A stretch of 64,000 bases of DNA from Shewanella sp. Choline-02u-19. GTDB taxonomy: Bacteria > Pseudomonadota > Gammaproteobacteria > Enterobacterales > Shewanellaceae. The position numbers and the translations under genes were made by a program. The DNA is taken from the NCBI RefSeq assembly GCF_002836205.1, contig NZ_PJBE01000010.1, forward strand, positions 62,001 to 126,000, written 5' to 3'. The notes under the pieces are model-generated. The model saw only the letters and a list, made by a program, of their open reading frames with translations. It searched no databases and was not told where the DNA came from. Position 1 is the first letter of the stretch, and each line of letters begins with the position of its first letter. Below, one piece after another: positions 1 to 8,282 of the stretch.

Positions 1-249
1 TAACGACTTGCCACTATAACGACGAGCCTCCAGCAGCGCCGATAACGGGGTGCCGTTGGTATGGTAAAGCGATAAAACGCCATGTTCATCTTTATCTAAT
101 GCAGCGTTGAATCGATGCGCAAATGCAAAGGGCAACCGCTCTTTGCTCGTCGAGTGAAAGACTTCGTCAGCTTCTGCTTCAGACACTAGCCCAAGCTCAT
201 TCGATACTTGTGCTAGTTCATCATCTGCTTGGATCTTATTATCACTCAT
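1..249 (-). CDS. gspE: GspE, type II secretion ATPase (N-terminal part only)
   Basis: The reading frame starts at ATG 249 and runs off the left edge, so only about 83 residues are visible. These form the N-terminal domain that docks on the inner-membrane platform (GspL); the stretch LPFAFAHRF is typical of GspE N-termini. The start overlaps the gspD stop by 8 bases (ATGAGTGA), which suggests translational coupling in the gsp operon. The Walker motifs lie outside the window, so the identification rests on gene order and the N-terminal sequence. Confidence 0.85.
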   Translation of the reverse strand, partial: MSDNKIQADDELAQVSNELGLVSEAEADEVFHSTSKERLPFAFAHRFNAALDKDEHGVLSLYHTNGTPLSALLEARRYSGKSL

Positions 250-2434
250 CAGCTGAATCTTTATCAATATCAGTTGCGGTTTCTGCCTTTGCGGCCTCAG
301 CAGCATCTTCAGCCGCTTGTGCTTTTTCTGCGTCAGTATTTTTATTCTCAGAAATACTCTTTAAAGCAGCATCTGTTTGGCGCATCTTAGTATCTAGCCC
401 TTTACCGTCTTTATAACGATTCAGCACTTCGTTCACTTCATCGGGCAGATATGCCTCTTGATCCCATTCTTCCAGAACTGGCACATTAGAATCTGGCATC
501 AAGTTAACACCACGCTCTTGTTGCTCAAGTTGCAGCGCACGGAAATAGTTGTACTTGCGACCTGCGATACCTTGCATGGTAATACCATCTCGAATAATCG
601 TGGGCTTAATAAACACCATTAAGTTGGTCTTTTTCTTGCCGCTAGAAGATGACTTAAACAGATAACCAATAATCGGGAGGTCGCCCAAAAATGGTACTTT
701 TTGTACGGACTCTTGCACTTCTTCTTTAATTAAACCACCCAGCACCACTATCTGACCTGAATCTGCCATGACAGTCGTGGTTAAACGGCGAGTGGCAAAC
801 GTAACATCGACACCAGTTTTACCGTTAATGCCAGAGACTTCTTGCTCAATGGTTAGCTTAACCGCATTACCTTCGTTGATCTGAGGAAGCACTTTTAGCT
901 TAACACCGACCTCTTTACGTTCAACGGTTTGAAATGGGTTACTGTTACCATTACTTGAATTCTGGCTACCGGTAAGGATCGGTACTTCATCGCCCACTAT
1001 GAAAGTTGCTTCTTGGTTATCAAGTGTAGTAATAGAAGGCGTTGAAAGTACATTTGACTTGGTATCGCTCGACACAGCTTGGATTAGCGCGCCAAAGTCG
1101 CCCATTGCCACGCCCCAAGCCATACCATTCACTTTGCCTAAAGCTTGTGCCAGCAAGGTGATATCACCTTTTGTATCAGGATTATCAGTACAGGTTTGAT
1201 TAATTCCAGAGCCGGTACATGTTTGCGATGCTTTCTCTGGTTGTGCTTGCCAAACACCGGCACCAATTTCGCCAATGGTAGGGCCTAAGTTGTTAAACTG
1301 TGTTCCACCGCCTGCAGCCGTTGCCCACTGCACACCAAAACCAACATCGTCGCCTTCGCCGACTTCAACAATAATGGCTTCAACCAGTACTTGAGCACGG
1401 CGAATATCTAACTGATTGATCACGCTTTCAATCGTGCGCATTTGGTCAGGTTCAGCACTAATAACCAACGCATTGGTATCGTTATGCGCCATAATATTGA
1501 TTTCGTTACGGCGCTTCTTAGTACCTTGAGCTGCGCCACCTTTGTCGTCCACCAGTTGTTCAGCGAAACCAGTTAACACTTCAACTAAATCCTCAGCTTT
1601 AGCGTAATGTAGATAACGTACCTTGGTATTGCCCGTGCTCGCTTGCTCAGCATCTAATTGTCTAATTAACTTAACAACACGCTGACGGCTCTTTTCGTCA
1701 CCACTGACCAGAACGCCGTTAGTACGTTCATCAGCCACAACTTTAGGCGCTTGGCCTGGCATTTTGGCTTGATTAGCCGTTGAACGATAAAGAGTATCGA
1801 CGATACGGACAATTTCACCCGCTGAGGCAAATTCAAGTTTGACCACTTCAACAGCGGTGTCGCCCTGTTTATCAACGCGGCGCACAATTTCAACTAACTT
1901 ATTGACCACGGCAGCACGGCCCGAGATCATCAATACGTTTGATGGGTCGTAGTTCACTACGTTACCGCCACCGGCATTATCATTTAACTGACGTAGCAAT
2001 GGCGCTAACTGCTTAGCTTCGGTGTTATAAAGCGCAACGATACGAGTGACCATCTCGTCACCCATTCCAGGCGCATTATCATCAGCAACTCGAATTGACG
2101 CTGTTTTAGCATCTTTATCCTTGATGACCTTAATGATGTTGTTATCCATTTCGACAACAGCGTAACCGTAGACTTGAAGTACATTGAGAAAAAATTGATA
2201 GTATTGGTCGTCATCTAAAAGGTCATAACTTCGAACATTAATTTTGCCGCGTACGGTAGGATCGACAATAATAGTGCGATTCAAGTTCTTACCAACAATG
2301 TTGATGAACTCTTGAATATCAGTGCCCTTAAAGTTAGCCGCATATTGTTCAGACCAAGCAAGTTGTGGTGCGAGTAATGATGCCCCCATGACGATGCCAG
2401 CGATTAGTCTGCGTCTAATCCTTTTATTATTCAT
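242..2434 (-). CDS. gspD: Type II secretion outer-membrane secretin GspD
   Basis: Forms the multimeric outer-membrane channel through which folded periplasmic proteins leave the cell. Of 730 residues, 1-28 form a Sec signal peptide (basic NNKRIRRR start, cleavage near AWS/EQ). An N0 domain follows (about 30-100, FKGTDIQEFINIVGKNLNRT), then repeated N1-N3 domains and the secretin beta-domain with VPFLGDLPIIGYLF near residues 580-595. The last ~80 residues are Ala/Glu/Asp/Lys rich, like the tail that binds a pilotin in some systems. It lies 84 bases after gspC and overlaps gspE. Length is normal for the family. Confidence 0.95.
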   Translation of the reverse strand: MNNKRIRRRLIAGIVMGASLLAPQLAWSEQYAANFKGTDIQEFINIVGKNLNRTIIVDPTVRGKINVRSYDLLDDDQYYQFFLNVLQVYGYAVVEMDNNIIKVIKDKDAKTASIRVADDNAPGMGDEMVTRIVALYNTEAKQLAPLLRQLNDNAGGGNVVNYDPSNVLMISGRAAVVNKLVEIVRRVDKQGDTAVEVVKLEFASAGEIVRIVDTLYRSTANQAKMPGQAPKVVADERTNGVLVSGDEKSRQRVVKLIRQLDAEQASTGNTKVRYLHYAKAEDLVEVLTGFAEQLVDDKGGAAQGTKKRRNEINIMAHNDTNALVISAEPDQMRTIESVINQLDIRRAQVLVEAIIVEVGEGDDVGFGVQWATAAGGGTQFNNLGPTIGEIGAGVWQAQPEKASQTCTGSGINQTCTDNPDTKGDITLLAQALGKVNGMAWGVAMGDFGALIQAVSSDTKSNVLSTPSITTLDNQEATFIVGDEVPILTGSQNSSNGNSNPFQTVERKEVGVKLKVLPQINEGNAVKLTIEQEVSGINGKTGVDVTFATRRLTTTVMADSGQIVVLGGLIKEEVQESVQKVPFLGDLPIIGYLFKSSSSGKKKTNLMVFIKPTIIRDGITMQGIAGRKYNYFRALQLEQQERGVNLMPDSNVPVLEEWDQEAYLPDEVNEVLNRYKDGKGLDTKMRQTDAALKSISENKNTDAEKAQAAEDAAEAAKAETATDIDKDSADE

Positions 2435-2518
2435 TGTAATACGTCCCCTAAAACCTTTAATTGCGGCAAGCTCAATTATTTATTGCAGCAGCCTTTATTT
2501 TTATTGGTTGCTGCTCTT

Positions 2519-3436
2519 TTATTGCGGCAAGCTAAACATAATTTCGATCAGTTGACCTTCACGCTCAACCATTAAGGCAATTTCAGTCATTTCTGGTAAT
2601 TGCCCCATTACTTCCAATGCTTGACCCATATTGGTCAAGTCATAACCATTAATCGATTTTGCCAAATCATTGGGCTTAAAACCCGCCTCAATAAATAGCT
2701 TTCTGTCTTTACCGGGATTGAGTCGGTAGCCCGCGATCTCTCCACCACTTTTAACGGGTGAGATTGCTAAGTAATCGGTAATTTTACTGGGATCAGCCAA
2801 GATTTGTTCACGTGACTGACTTAACTCACGGGCCACTTCACGGTTTTTACGTTGATCTATTTTTCTGCTTTTAGGTAAGCTCTTGGCTTGTTGCAGTTGC
2901 TGATTAGCATTGCTGTTGGTGTTGTATTCAAGTCCATCCAACATCAAGGTTTCGTATCTGCCACTGTTAGTGATAATAATACGATCGGCATAGACCTCTT
3001 TTAACGACGCTGATGTGCCTTTAATTTTGTCGCCCAAGCCATAGGTATCTTGGCTACCGCTTGACGCAATCACCGCTAAACCTTTTTGCTCAGTTGTTGA
3101 TGCAACCACGCCAGTCAATTGAATTGACAGCGATGTTTTGGGTGCGTCGGTAATAACCTCTTCTGTTGGAGCAACTTTAGGTTTGGTAGAAGTACCGTCA
3201 GTACGCCCAAATAACCCTAAATCGTGCAAGCCTGAGATGTTAACTGCCCCCGAAACTGTCGAAGAGGCAGGTGTCGGCGTCCAGCGAGAAACAGCTGAAT
3301 TTTCAGGAACTAACTTCCATGTGATCTGCGCTAATAGAAACAGCATTAGCACAACACCGATACTAAATATCGCGGAGCTAACAGGTTTTTGAGGCACTGT
3401 AGCCGCTTTAGTTAAAAACTTATCTAATAAATCCAT
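2519..3436 (-). CDS. gspC: Type II secretion inner-membrane protein GspC
   Basis: GspC links the inner-membrane platform to the secretin. I chose ATG 3436 (MDLLDKFL) because GAGGG lies 11 bases upstream; a GTG seven codons further up would overlap that site. The 305-residue protein has a short cytoplasmic start, one membrane segment near residues 22-42, a homology-region domain near 100-170 (LTGVVAST, GLAVIASSG) that contacts GspD N0, a Lys/Arg/Gln-rich linker, and a C-terminal PDZ domain (about 215-305) with GGEIAGYRLNPGKD and GYDLTNMGQ. First gene of the gsp operon and divergent from hslR. Confidence 0.93.
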   Translation of the reverse strand: MDLLDKFLTKAATVPQKPVSSAIFSIGVVLMLFLLAQITWKLVPENSAVSRWTPTPASSTVSGAVNISGLHDLGLFGRTDGTSTKPKVAPTEEVITDAPKTSLSIQLTGVVASTTEQKGLAVIASSGSQDTYGLGDKIKGTSASLKEVYADRIIITNSGRYETLMLDGLEYNTNSNANQQLQQAKSLPKSRKIDQRKNREVARELSQSREQILADPSKITDYLAISPVKSGGEIAGYRLNPGKDRKLFIEAGFKPNDLAKSINGYDLTNMGQALEVMGQLPEMTEIALMVEREGQLIEIMFSLPQ

Positions 3437-3706
3437 ATTTATGTGGACCCTCTGCACAGGTCTCTGTTCTGATTATGATAATTTAGCCAATCCTGACTCA
3501 TGCTAACCTACACTGCACCCCGCAACAAGCCCATAACAGCAGCAATGTTGGCGATAATAGGCCAAACATGCTAACTTTACGCGCCTTAAAAGGGTGTGAA
3601 GCACGCCACTATTATACGAGTAGGGACACACTCATTTGTATCTTAATACTCAGCTTGTGAACTTACCCCTACTTTAACAAAGGTTAATCTACCACTGGAG
3701 TCGCTC

Positions 3707-4105
3707 ATGAACGACAACGAGCAACAAGCAGAAAAAGTCAGGCTAGATAAATGGCTCTGGGCCGCACGCTTCTATAAGACTCGCGCCATCGCAAAAGAGA
3801 TGATTAATGGTGGTAAAGTACACTACAACGGCCAACGTACCAAATCGAGTAAATATGCCGAGGTAGGGGCCACCATTAGATTAAGGCAAGGGTATGACGA
3901 AAAAGAGATCGTCATCATAAAAATGTCCGAACATCGCCAAAAAGGGTTAATCGCGCAAACCCTTTATGAAGAAACACCGCAAAGCATAGCTAAACGTGAG
4001 ACATATGCCGAGCAAAGACGTTTAAATATACTTCATAATCCCGCTCCAGAGCAGAAGCCGGATAAGAAGCAGCGTCGTCAAATCATGCGCTTTAAAGAAA
4101 GCTAA
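3707..4105 (+). CDS. hslR: Heat-shock protein 15 (Hsp15), S4-domain ribosome rescue factor
   Basis: Hsp15 binds free 50S subunits that still carry a nascent chain and helps recycle them. The 132-residue protein begins with an S4 RNA-binding domain (VRLDKWLWAARFYKTR, residues 11-26; GGKVHYNGQRTK, about 35-46) and ends in a basic tail (KPDKKQRRQIMRFK), as in E. coli HslR. The start is set by GGAG 7 bases before ATG 3707. The next gene, hslO, begins 15 bases after the stop; this hslR-hslO pairing is conserved and both are heat-shock genes in E. coli. Confidence 0.95.
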   Translation: MNDNEQQAEKVRLDKWLWAARFYKTRAIAKEMINGGKVHYNGQRTKSSKYAEVGATIRLRQGYDEKEIVIIKMSEHRQKGLIAQTLYEETPQSIAKRETYAEQRRLNILHNPAPEQKPDKKQRRQIMRFKES

Positions 4106-4120
4106 AATTGGAATACCGAA

Positions 4121-4981
4121 ATGACTAAAGACAATTTATATCGTTACCTGTTCGAGAACGCTAGCGTGCGTGGTGAATTGGTACAACTAGAAAAGAGCTA
4201 CCAAGAAGTCATTGCAGCGCATGACTACCCACTGGCCATTCAACATCTATTGGGTGAATTGATGGCTGCGACATCACTGGTAACAGCCACATTAAAATTC
4301 AGCGGCGATATTAGCATTCAATTGCAAGGTGATGGCCCGGTATCATTAGCCGTCATAAATGGTAATAACCTACAGCAGCTGCGCGGCGTTTCTCGCTGGA
4401 CTGGAGACATTGCCAATGATGCTCCACTACAAGCTCTGTTTGGCAAAGGACACATGGTTATCACCTTAACGCCTAATGATGGCGAGCGTTACCAAGGTGT
4501 GGTCGCACTCGACAAGGAAACATTGGGCGAATGTTTAGAGGCTTATTTTGAACAGTCAGAGCAGCTACCGACTAAAATAAAGCTGTTTGCAAACACTAAG
4601 CAAGCGGCCGGTATATTCCTGCAAGTGTTGCCTACTGACGGCGAGCATAATGACGATTTCGAACACTTATCAGTGTTGACTGAAACCGTTAAGCAAGAAG
4701 AGCTATTTGAGCTTGAAGCCGAGGATGTACTGCATCGCTTGTACCATGAAGAAGAGGTCCTTTTATTCGACCCTGTTGCGGTTACGTTTAGCTGTACATG
4801 TTCAAAAGAGCGTAGTGCTCAAGCGATTCGCACCGTCGCTAAAGAAGAGATTGATTCTATTATTGCAGAGGAAGGTAAAATCGAGATGGGTTGTGAGTAC
4901 TGCAATAGTAAGTATGTATTTGACAGCATTGATGTCGAAGCGATTTATGCTATTGCCCCAAGCAGTGATGTCACTCAGTAG
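4121..4981 (+). CDS. hslO: Redox-regulated chaperone Hsp33
   Basis: Cytoplasmic holdase activated by oxidation. The 286-residue protein has the N-terminal Hsp33 fold (YRYLFENASVRGELVQL at the start) and the C-terminal zinc switch with four cysteines: C225-x-C227 (SCTCSKE) and C258-x-x-C261 (GCEYC). All four zinc ligands are present, so the redox switch should work. Two ORF-like readings in other frames are shadows. Co-transcribed with hslR and followed at once by a rho-independent terminator. Confidence 0.96.
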   Translation: MTKDNLYRYLFENASVRGELVQLEKSYQEVIAAHDYPLAIQHLLGELMAATSLVTATLKFSGDISIQLQGDGPVSLAVINGNNLQQLRGVSRWTGDIANDAPLQALFGKGHMVITLTPNDGERYQGVVALDKETLGECLEAYFEQSEQLPTKIKLFANTKQAAGIFLQVLPTDGEHNDDFEHLSVLTETVKQEELFELEAEDVLHRLYHEEEVLLFDPVAVTFSCTCSKERSAQAIRTVAKEEIDSIIAEEGKIEMGCEYCNSKYVFDSIDVEAIYAIAPSSDVTQ

Positions 4982-5004
4982 TCATTAAATTAATTAAATC
5001 GATT

Positions 5005-5030
5005 AAAGGCGCTCATTGAGCGCCTTTTTT
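5005..5030 (+). terminator. Rho-independent terminator after hslO
   Basis: The arms AAAGGCGCTC and GAGCGCCTTT pair around a three-base loop and are followed by a T run. It lies 24 bases after the hslO stop and closes the hslR-hslO unit. Confidence 0.9.
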
Positions 5031-5214
5031 ATGATTAAAATCTGCCCTCCTAACATGAATATCGGGCACCATGATGTAGCAGTAGTCACTTTTTAAGCTT
5101 TTTTTTGAACTAGTGCACATATTCAATTGCGCATACGTTACAATCGCCTCAGACAAAATAGCTGGCGCCATAGACCGGCAAACTTAAACGACCCTACAGA
5201 TGGAGACCTTACAC

Positions 5215-6756
5215 ATGGCGGATGGATCTAACCGCGAGTACCTTAACCTCTCTACAGGCCAATTAGTCGAGCTTGCGTTAGCACGCGGCGAAGGTGAATT
5301 GACTGCAAACGGTGCTTTAGTTGCAAAAACCGGCGAACGTTCTGGTCGTTCACCCAATGACCGCTTTATCGTGAAAGAGTCTAGCTCAGAAGCTGATATT
5401 GAATGGGGCCCCGTCAACAAGCCATTTGAAGCTGACGCTTTTACCGCCCTTTGGGATCGTGTTGAAGCATACTTAGCGGATAAAGACACTTTCGTATCGA
5501 ATCTAGAAGTCGGTGCAAGTAAAGAGCATTACCAGCCTGTTACTGTAACAACTGAATATGCATGGCACCAACTATTCGCCCGTAATCTTTTCATCATTCC
5601 AGAAGAGTTTAATGCGGCTGATAAGCCGACTTGGCAGATCATCAATGCACCCGGTTTTGAATGTGTGCCAGAGCGTGACGGTACTCATTCAGATGCGACT
5701 GTCATCTTAAATTTCGCAGAACGCAAAGTGCTACTTGCTGGCCTTAAATATGCTGGCGAGATGAAAAAGTCGATGTTCTCGGTACAAAATTTCCTACTTC
5801 CAGCGAAAGGTGTATTACCAATGCACTGCTCAGCTAACGTGGGTACTGACGGCGACACCACACTGTTCTTCGGTCTATCAGGAACGGGCAAAACAACCCT
5901 TTCAGCTGATCCTAAACGTTTCCTTATCGGTGATGATGAACATGGCTGGGCACCTGGTGGCGTATTTAACATCGAAGGCGGTTGTTACGCAAAGTGTATC
6001 GATCTTAGTGAGAAGAACGAGCCTGTGATCTGGGATGCTATACGTTTCGGCACTGTACTTGAAAACGTCGTCACCGATGAGAACCGTGTACCTGATTACA
6101 CAAACTCTTCACTGACAGAAAATACCCGTGCAGCCTATCCACTTGAGCACATCGCTCAACGTAAAGAGGAAAACTGCGGTGCAGAGCCTCATGCAGTTGT
6201 ATTTCTAACATGCGACGTTTCGGGTGTATTACCACCGGTTTCTAAGCTAACCAAAGAGCAAGCTGCGTATCACTTCTTGTCGGGTTATACCGCTAAAGTG
6301 GGTTCTACTGAGATGGGTTCAACAGCCGCCATTCAGTCAACGTTCTCAACTTGCTTCGGCGCACCTTTCTTCCCACGCCCAGCAGGCGTATATGCTGAGC
6401 TATTAATGAAGCGTATCGAATCATTTGGTAGCCAAGTGTACTTGGTCAATACAGGTTGGACTGGTGGTCCACACGGGATTGGTAAGCGTTTTGATATCCC
6501 AACGACTCGCGCCATTGTCGATGCGATAGTCAGCGGTGAGCTAAAAGATGTTGAAACTGAGCACCTTGAAAAGCTAAACCTACATGTACCAGTGTCGGTC
6601 ACAGGTGTAGACAGTAATTTGTTAAACCCAATCAACACTTGGGAAGATAAGCAACAATACGCAGAGTTTGCACAGCACTTAGCTGACAGCTTTAAAGCTA
6701 ACTTTGAAAAATACCAAGTGCCTGATGCAATCAAGAATGCAGGACCAAACGCTTAA
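5215..6756 (+). CDS. pckA: Phosphoenolpyruvate carboxykinase (ATP)
   Basis: Converts oxaloacetate and ATP to phosphoenolpyruvate, CO2 and ADP, the entry step of gluconeogenesis. I start at ATG 5215 (MADGSNREY), which has GGAGA 8 bases upstream; an in-frame ATG at 5200 lies before that site. The 513-residue protein carries the substrate-site motif RSGRSPNDRF near residue 43, the P-loop GLSGTGKTT at 220-228, the metal-binding kinase-2 motif LIGDDEHGW near 237, and the C-terminal GGPHGIGKRF. Single-gene unit between two terminators. Confidence 0.97.
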   Translation: MADGSNREYLNLSTGQLVELALARGEGELTANGALVAKTGERSGRSPNDRFIVKESSSEADIEWGPVNKPFEADAFTALWDRVEAYLADKDTFVSNLEVGASKEHYQPVTVTTEYAWHQLFARNLFIIPEEFNAADKPTWQIINAPGFECVPERDGTHSDATVILNFAERKVLLAGLKYAGEMKKSMFSVQNFLLPAKGVLPMHCSANVGTDGDTTLFFGLSGTGKTTLSADPKRFLIGDDEHGWAPGGVFNIEGGCYAKCIDLSEKNEPVIWDAIRFGTVLENVVTDENRVPDYTNSSLTENTRAAYPLEHIAQRKEENCGAEPHAVVFLTCDVSGVLPPVSKLTKEQAAYHFLSGYTAKVGSTEMGSTAAIQSTFSTCFGAPFFPRPAGVYAELLMKRIESFGSQVYLVNTGWTGGPHGIGKRFDIPTTRAIVDAIVSGELKDVETEHLEKLNLHVPVSVTGVDSNLLNPINTWEDKQQYAEFAQHLADSFKANFEKYQVPDAIKNAGPNA

Positions 6757-6779
6757 CGCCAATCATTAGCGTAAGTGCT

Positions 6780-6818
6780 TAAAAATCCCCGTTTAGCTCA
6801 GCTAAACGGGGATTTTTT
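6780..6818 (+). terminator. Rho-independent terminator after pckA
   Basis: A near-perfect palindrome, AAATCCCCGTTTAGCT against AGCTAAACGGGGATTT, followed by eight T. It is 24 bases downstream of the pckA stop and can act on both strands. Confidence 0.92.
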
Positions 6819-6864
6819 TTGACTTAAAATCGTTAGTTTAACGATTAGATTCAGCCCTTAATAA

Positions 6865-6944
6865 GTAAAGTGAATCAAACTTAAAGTAAAGCCTACTTGA
6901 CTTACATATCAAACAAGCCTAACTTTAAGTCAAGCTTACTTTAC
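6865..6944. promoter_or_regulatory. Long imperfect inverted repeat, probable operator of the following operon
   Basis: The left arm at 6865-6888 (GTAAAGTGAATCAAACTTAA...) and the right arm at 6921-6944 (reverse complement GTAAAGTAAGCTTGACTTAA...) match over most of about 24 bases. A shorter unit, ACTTAAAGT/AGTAAAG, recurs between them. It sits 30-110 bases before the membrane protein/HTH pair. By analogy with other small membrane protein-Cro/C1 pairs, the regulator at 7396 may bind here; that is inference. Confidence 0.5.
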
Positions 6945-6973
6945 ATTACAGCAAAACAAAAGGAACTGTATCG

Positions 6974-7399
6974 ATGAAGAACATACTAAGTGCAATCTGT
7001 GCCAAAGGGCTGCCTAAGCGCGATCTGAAAAATGCCAATCGGGTTAACCTACTGGCACTGCTTTGGGCGCTGACCCTTATGATTAGCACCTATTTAGCCA
7101 AAACGGATATGCTTGATAGCGTACTCACTCTTACTATCGCCTTTGGGATACATACCGTTATAGGTATCGCTATGCTGCTGTCTTACAAACACTTTCTCAC
7201 CCAACTCGATGAATTGGAACGTAAAGTACAGCTTGATGCATTAGCGCTAGCTGTCGGTGTTGCCATTATTAGCTTTTCTAGCTATTCAATCTTAGCTAAA
7301 GCAGGTACCTTACCGCCTTTAAACAGCTCTTATCTCATTGCACTCATCGCCTTGACCTATATGGTTGGCATTATTAAAGGAAGGTTAGCCTACCGATGA
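6974..7399 (+). CDS. Small four-helix inner-membrane protein paired with an HTH regulator
   Basis: This 141-residue protein has no clear catalytic motif. Hydrophobic segments at about 26-42, 49-71, 88-108 and 117-135 predict four transmembrane helices, with a charged loop (QLDELERKVQLDALAL) between the second and third. The ELERKVQ loop and the downstream partner resemble the DUF2178-like membrane proteins that travel with Cro/C1-type repressors. Its stop overlaps the regulator's start (ATGA), so the two are co-translated. Function unknown; it may be a sensor or antagonist of the regulator. Confidence 0.75.
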   Translation: MKNILSAICAKGLPKRDLKNANRVNLLALLWALTLMISTYLAKTDMLDSVLTLTIAFGIHTVIGIAMLLSYKHFLTQLDELERKVQLDALALAVGVAIISFSSYSILAKAGTLPPLNSSYLIALIALTYMVGIIKGRLAYR

Positions 7400-7605
7400 A
7401 AAATCGTCTCAAAGTACTTAGAGCTGAACGAGATTGGACCCAAGCTGATCTGGCTGACAAACTCGAAGTTTCACGGCAAACCATCAATGCGATTGAAAAA
7501 GGCAAGTACGATCCCAGTTTACCGCTGGCCTTCAAAGTTGCCCGTTTATTCGAGATGCCAATTGAAGCTATCTTCGAAGATGAAACAGAAGTAGAAGTGG
7601 GTTAG
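7396..7605 (+). CDS. Cro/C1-type (XRE) helix-turn-helix transcriptional regulator
   Basis: A 69-residue protein that is almost entirely one HTH domain: KNRLKVLRAERDWTQADLA, then VSRQTINAIEKGKYDPSLPL, then ALFEMPIEAIFE-type ending. The recognition helix is at about residues 28-37. It belongs to the YozG/compact XRE group normally found next to membrane proteins, as here, where it overlaps the upstream gene by four bases. Likely autoregulates through the inverted repeat at 6865-6944 (inference). Confidence 0.9.
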   Translation: MKNRLKVLRAERDWTQADLADKLEVSRQTINAIEKGKYDPSLPLAFKVARLFEMPIEAIFEDETEVEVG

Positions 7606-7612
7606 GTAAATA

Positions 7613-7634
7613 GGTCCTCCTTACGGGAGGACTT
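7613..7634 (+). terminator. Hairpin after the HTH gene, possible terminator
   Basis: GTCCTCC and GGAGGAC pair around TTACG, 10 bases after the stop. The T-tract is weak (TTATTCATT), so termination efficiency is uncertain. Confidence 0.5.
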
Positions 7635-7735
7635 ATTCATTGGCGCAATGGATGTCTCATTCTATAGCTGCAAATACCTCACCTTTCCCTTTTCGTGGAC
7701 AAAGCGACACTATCTGCGTGACTTTATGTATTTAT

Positions 7736-8150
7736 GGTTCCAATGACCTGCGGTGGTGCTGGACAGGATCTCCGAATGTCTTGATCACATGGTCAATGAT
7801 GTTCCCGACATCATAACGACATTTCCCATATCCCTATGGGTCAGATGTGAATGAGCGACCGTATGTGCAGACGCGACTGAAGCTCGCTGTCATGCTTTAT
7901 GAAAGAATGGGTCACTGTAAGCTCAACGAAAACATCTGACTTCCAGAGATGGATGATGCCGGGAATAAAATTGGCCCTGTTTTCGACGGCCTCGACCACA
8001 TCTTCACTGGGTTAGAAAAGTACAAGCATTCGGCCATTGAGTTCACAACAGAAAACGATAAAACTCATTGTTCCCTTCAAACTAACGGTTAACAACCATT
8101 CCCCATCAAAGTTGCCGGAGTACGTTGAAGACTTCTTATAAACCAAAGTC
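7736..8150 (+). repeat. Dispersed non-coding repeat, copy A (lacks the 3' cloverleaf part)
   Basis: Begins GGTTCCAATGACCTGCGG, the same head as at 12287, 13707 and 13914. The segment CTGTAAGCTCAACGAAAACA (about 7915) is identical in copy D at 50.9 kb. The later part (AAAATTGGCC, ACTGGGTTAGAAAAG, TTCCCCATCAAAGTTGCCG) aligns with copies C2 and D. It stops before the CCATCATGG block present in C2 and D. No credible protein is encoded. Confidence 0.75.
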
Positions 8151-8282
8151 CTTAATGCCATACCGTAACTCGACCAATCAGCATAATTAGACACAGTTAT
8201 CCTATTGCACTCATTGGCATTTTGATGAAATATAAAGGACTTATAATAATTCTAAATTGATCTAATAGATGGATATCCTATC

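Larger units (their letters stand above)
7606..8282. other. 677-base gene-free stretch
   Basis: Holds the hairpin at 7613 and dispersed-repeat copy A (about 7736-8150). The reading frames crossing it lack ribosome sites and recognisable protein features. The last 100 bases are AT-rich and should carry the promoter of the M14 peptidase gene. Confidence 0.7.

Noticed and set aside
5100..5199. CRP site in the pckA promoter
   Set aside because: No TGTGA-N6-TCACA-like sequence with adequate match was found, although carbon control of pckA is likely on general grounds.
8012..8194. 60-codon frame on the minus strand in the repeat region
   Set aside because: It lies inside dispersed-repeat copy A, has no ribosome site, and is not preserved in the other copies.
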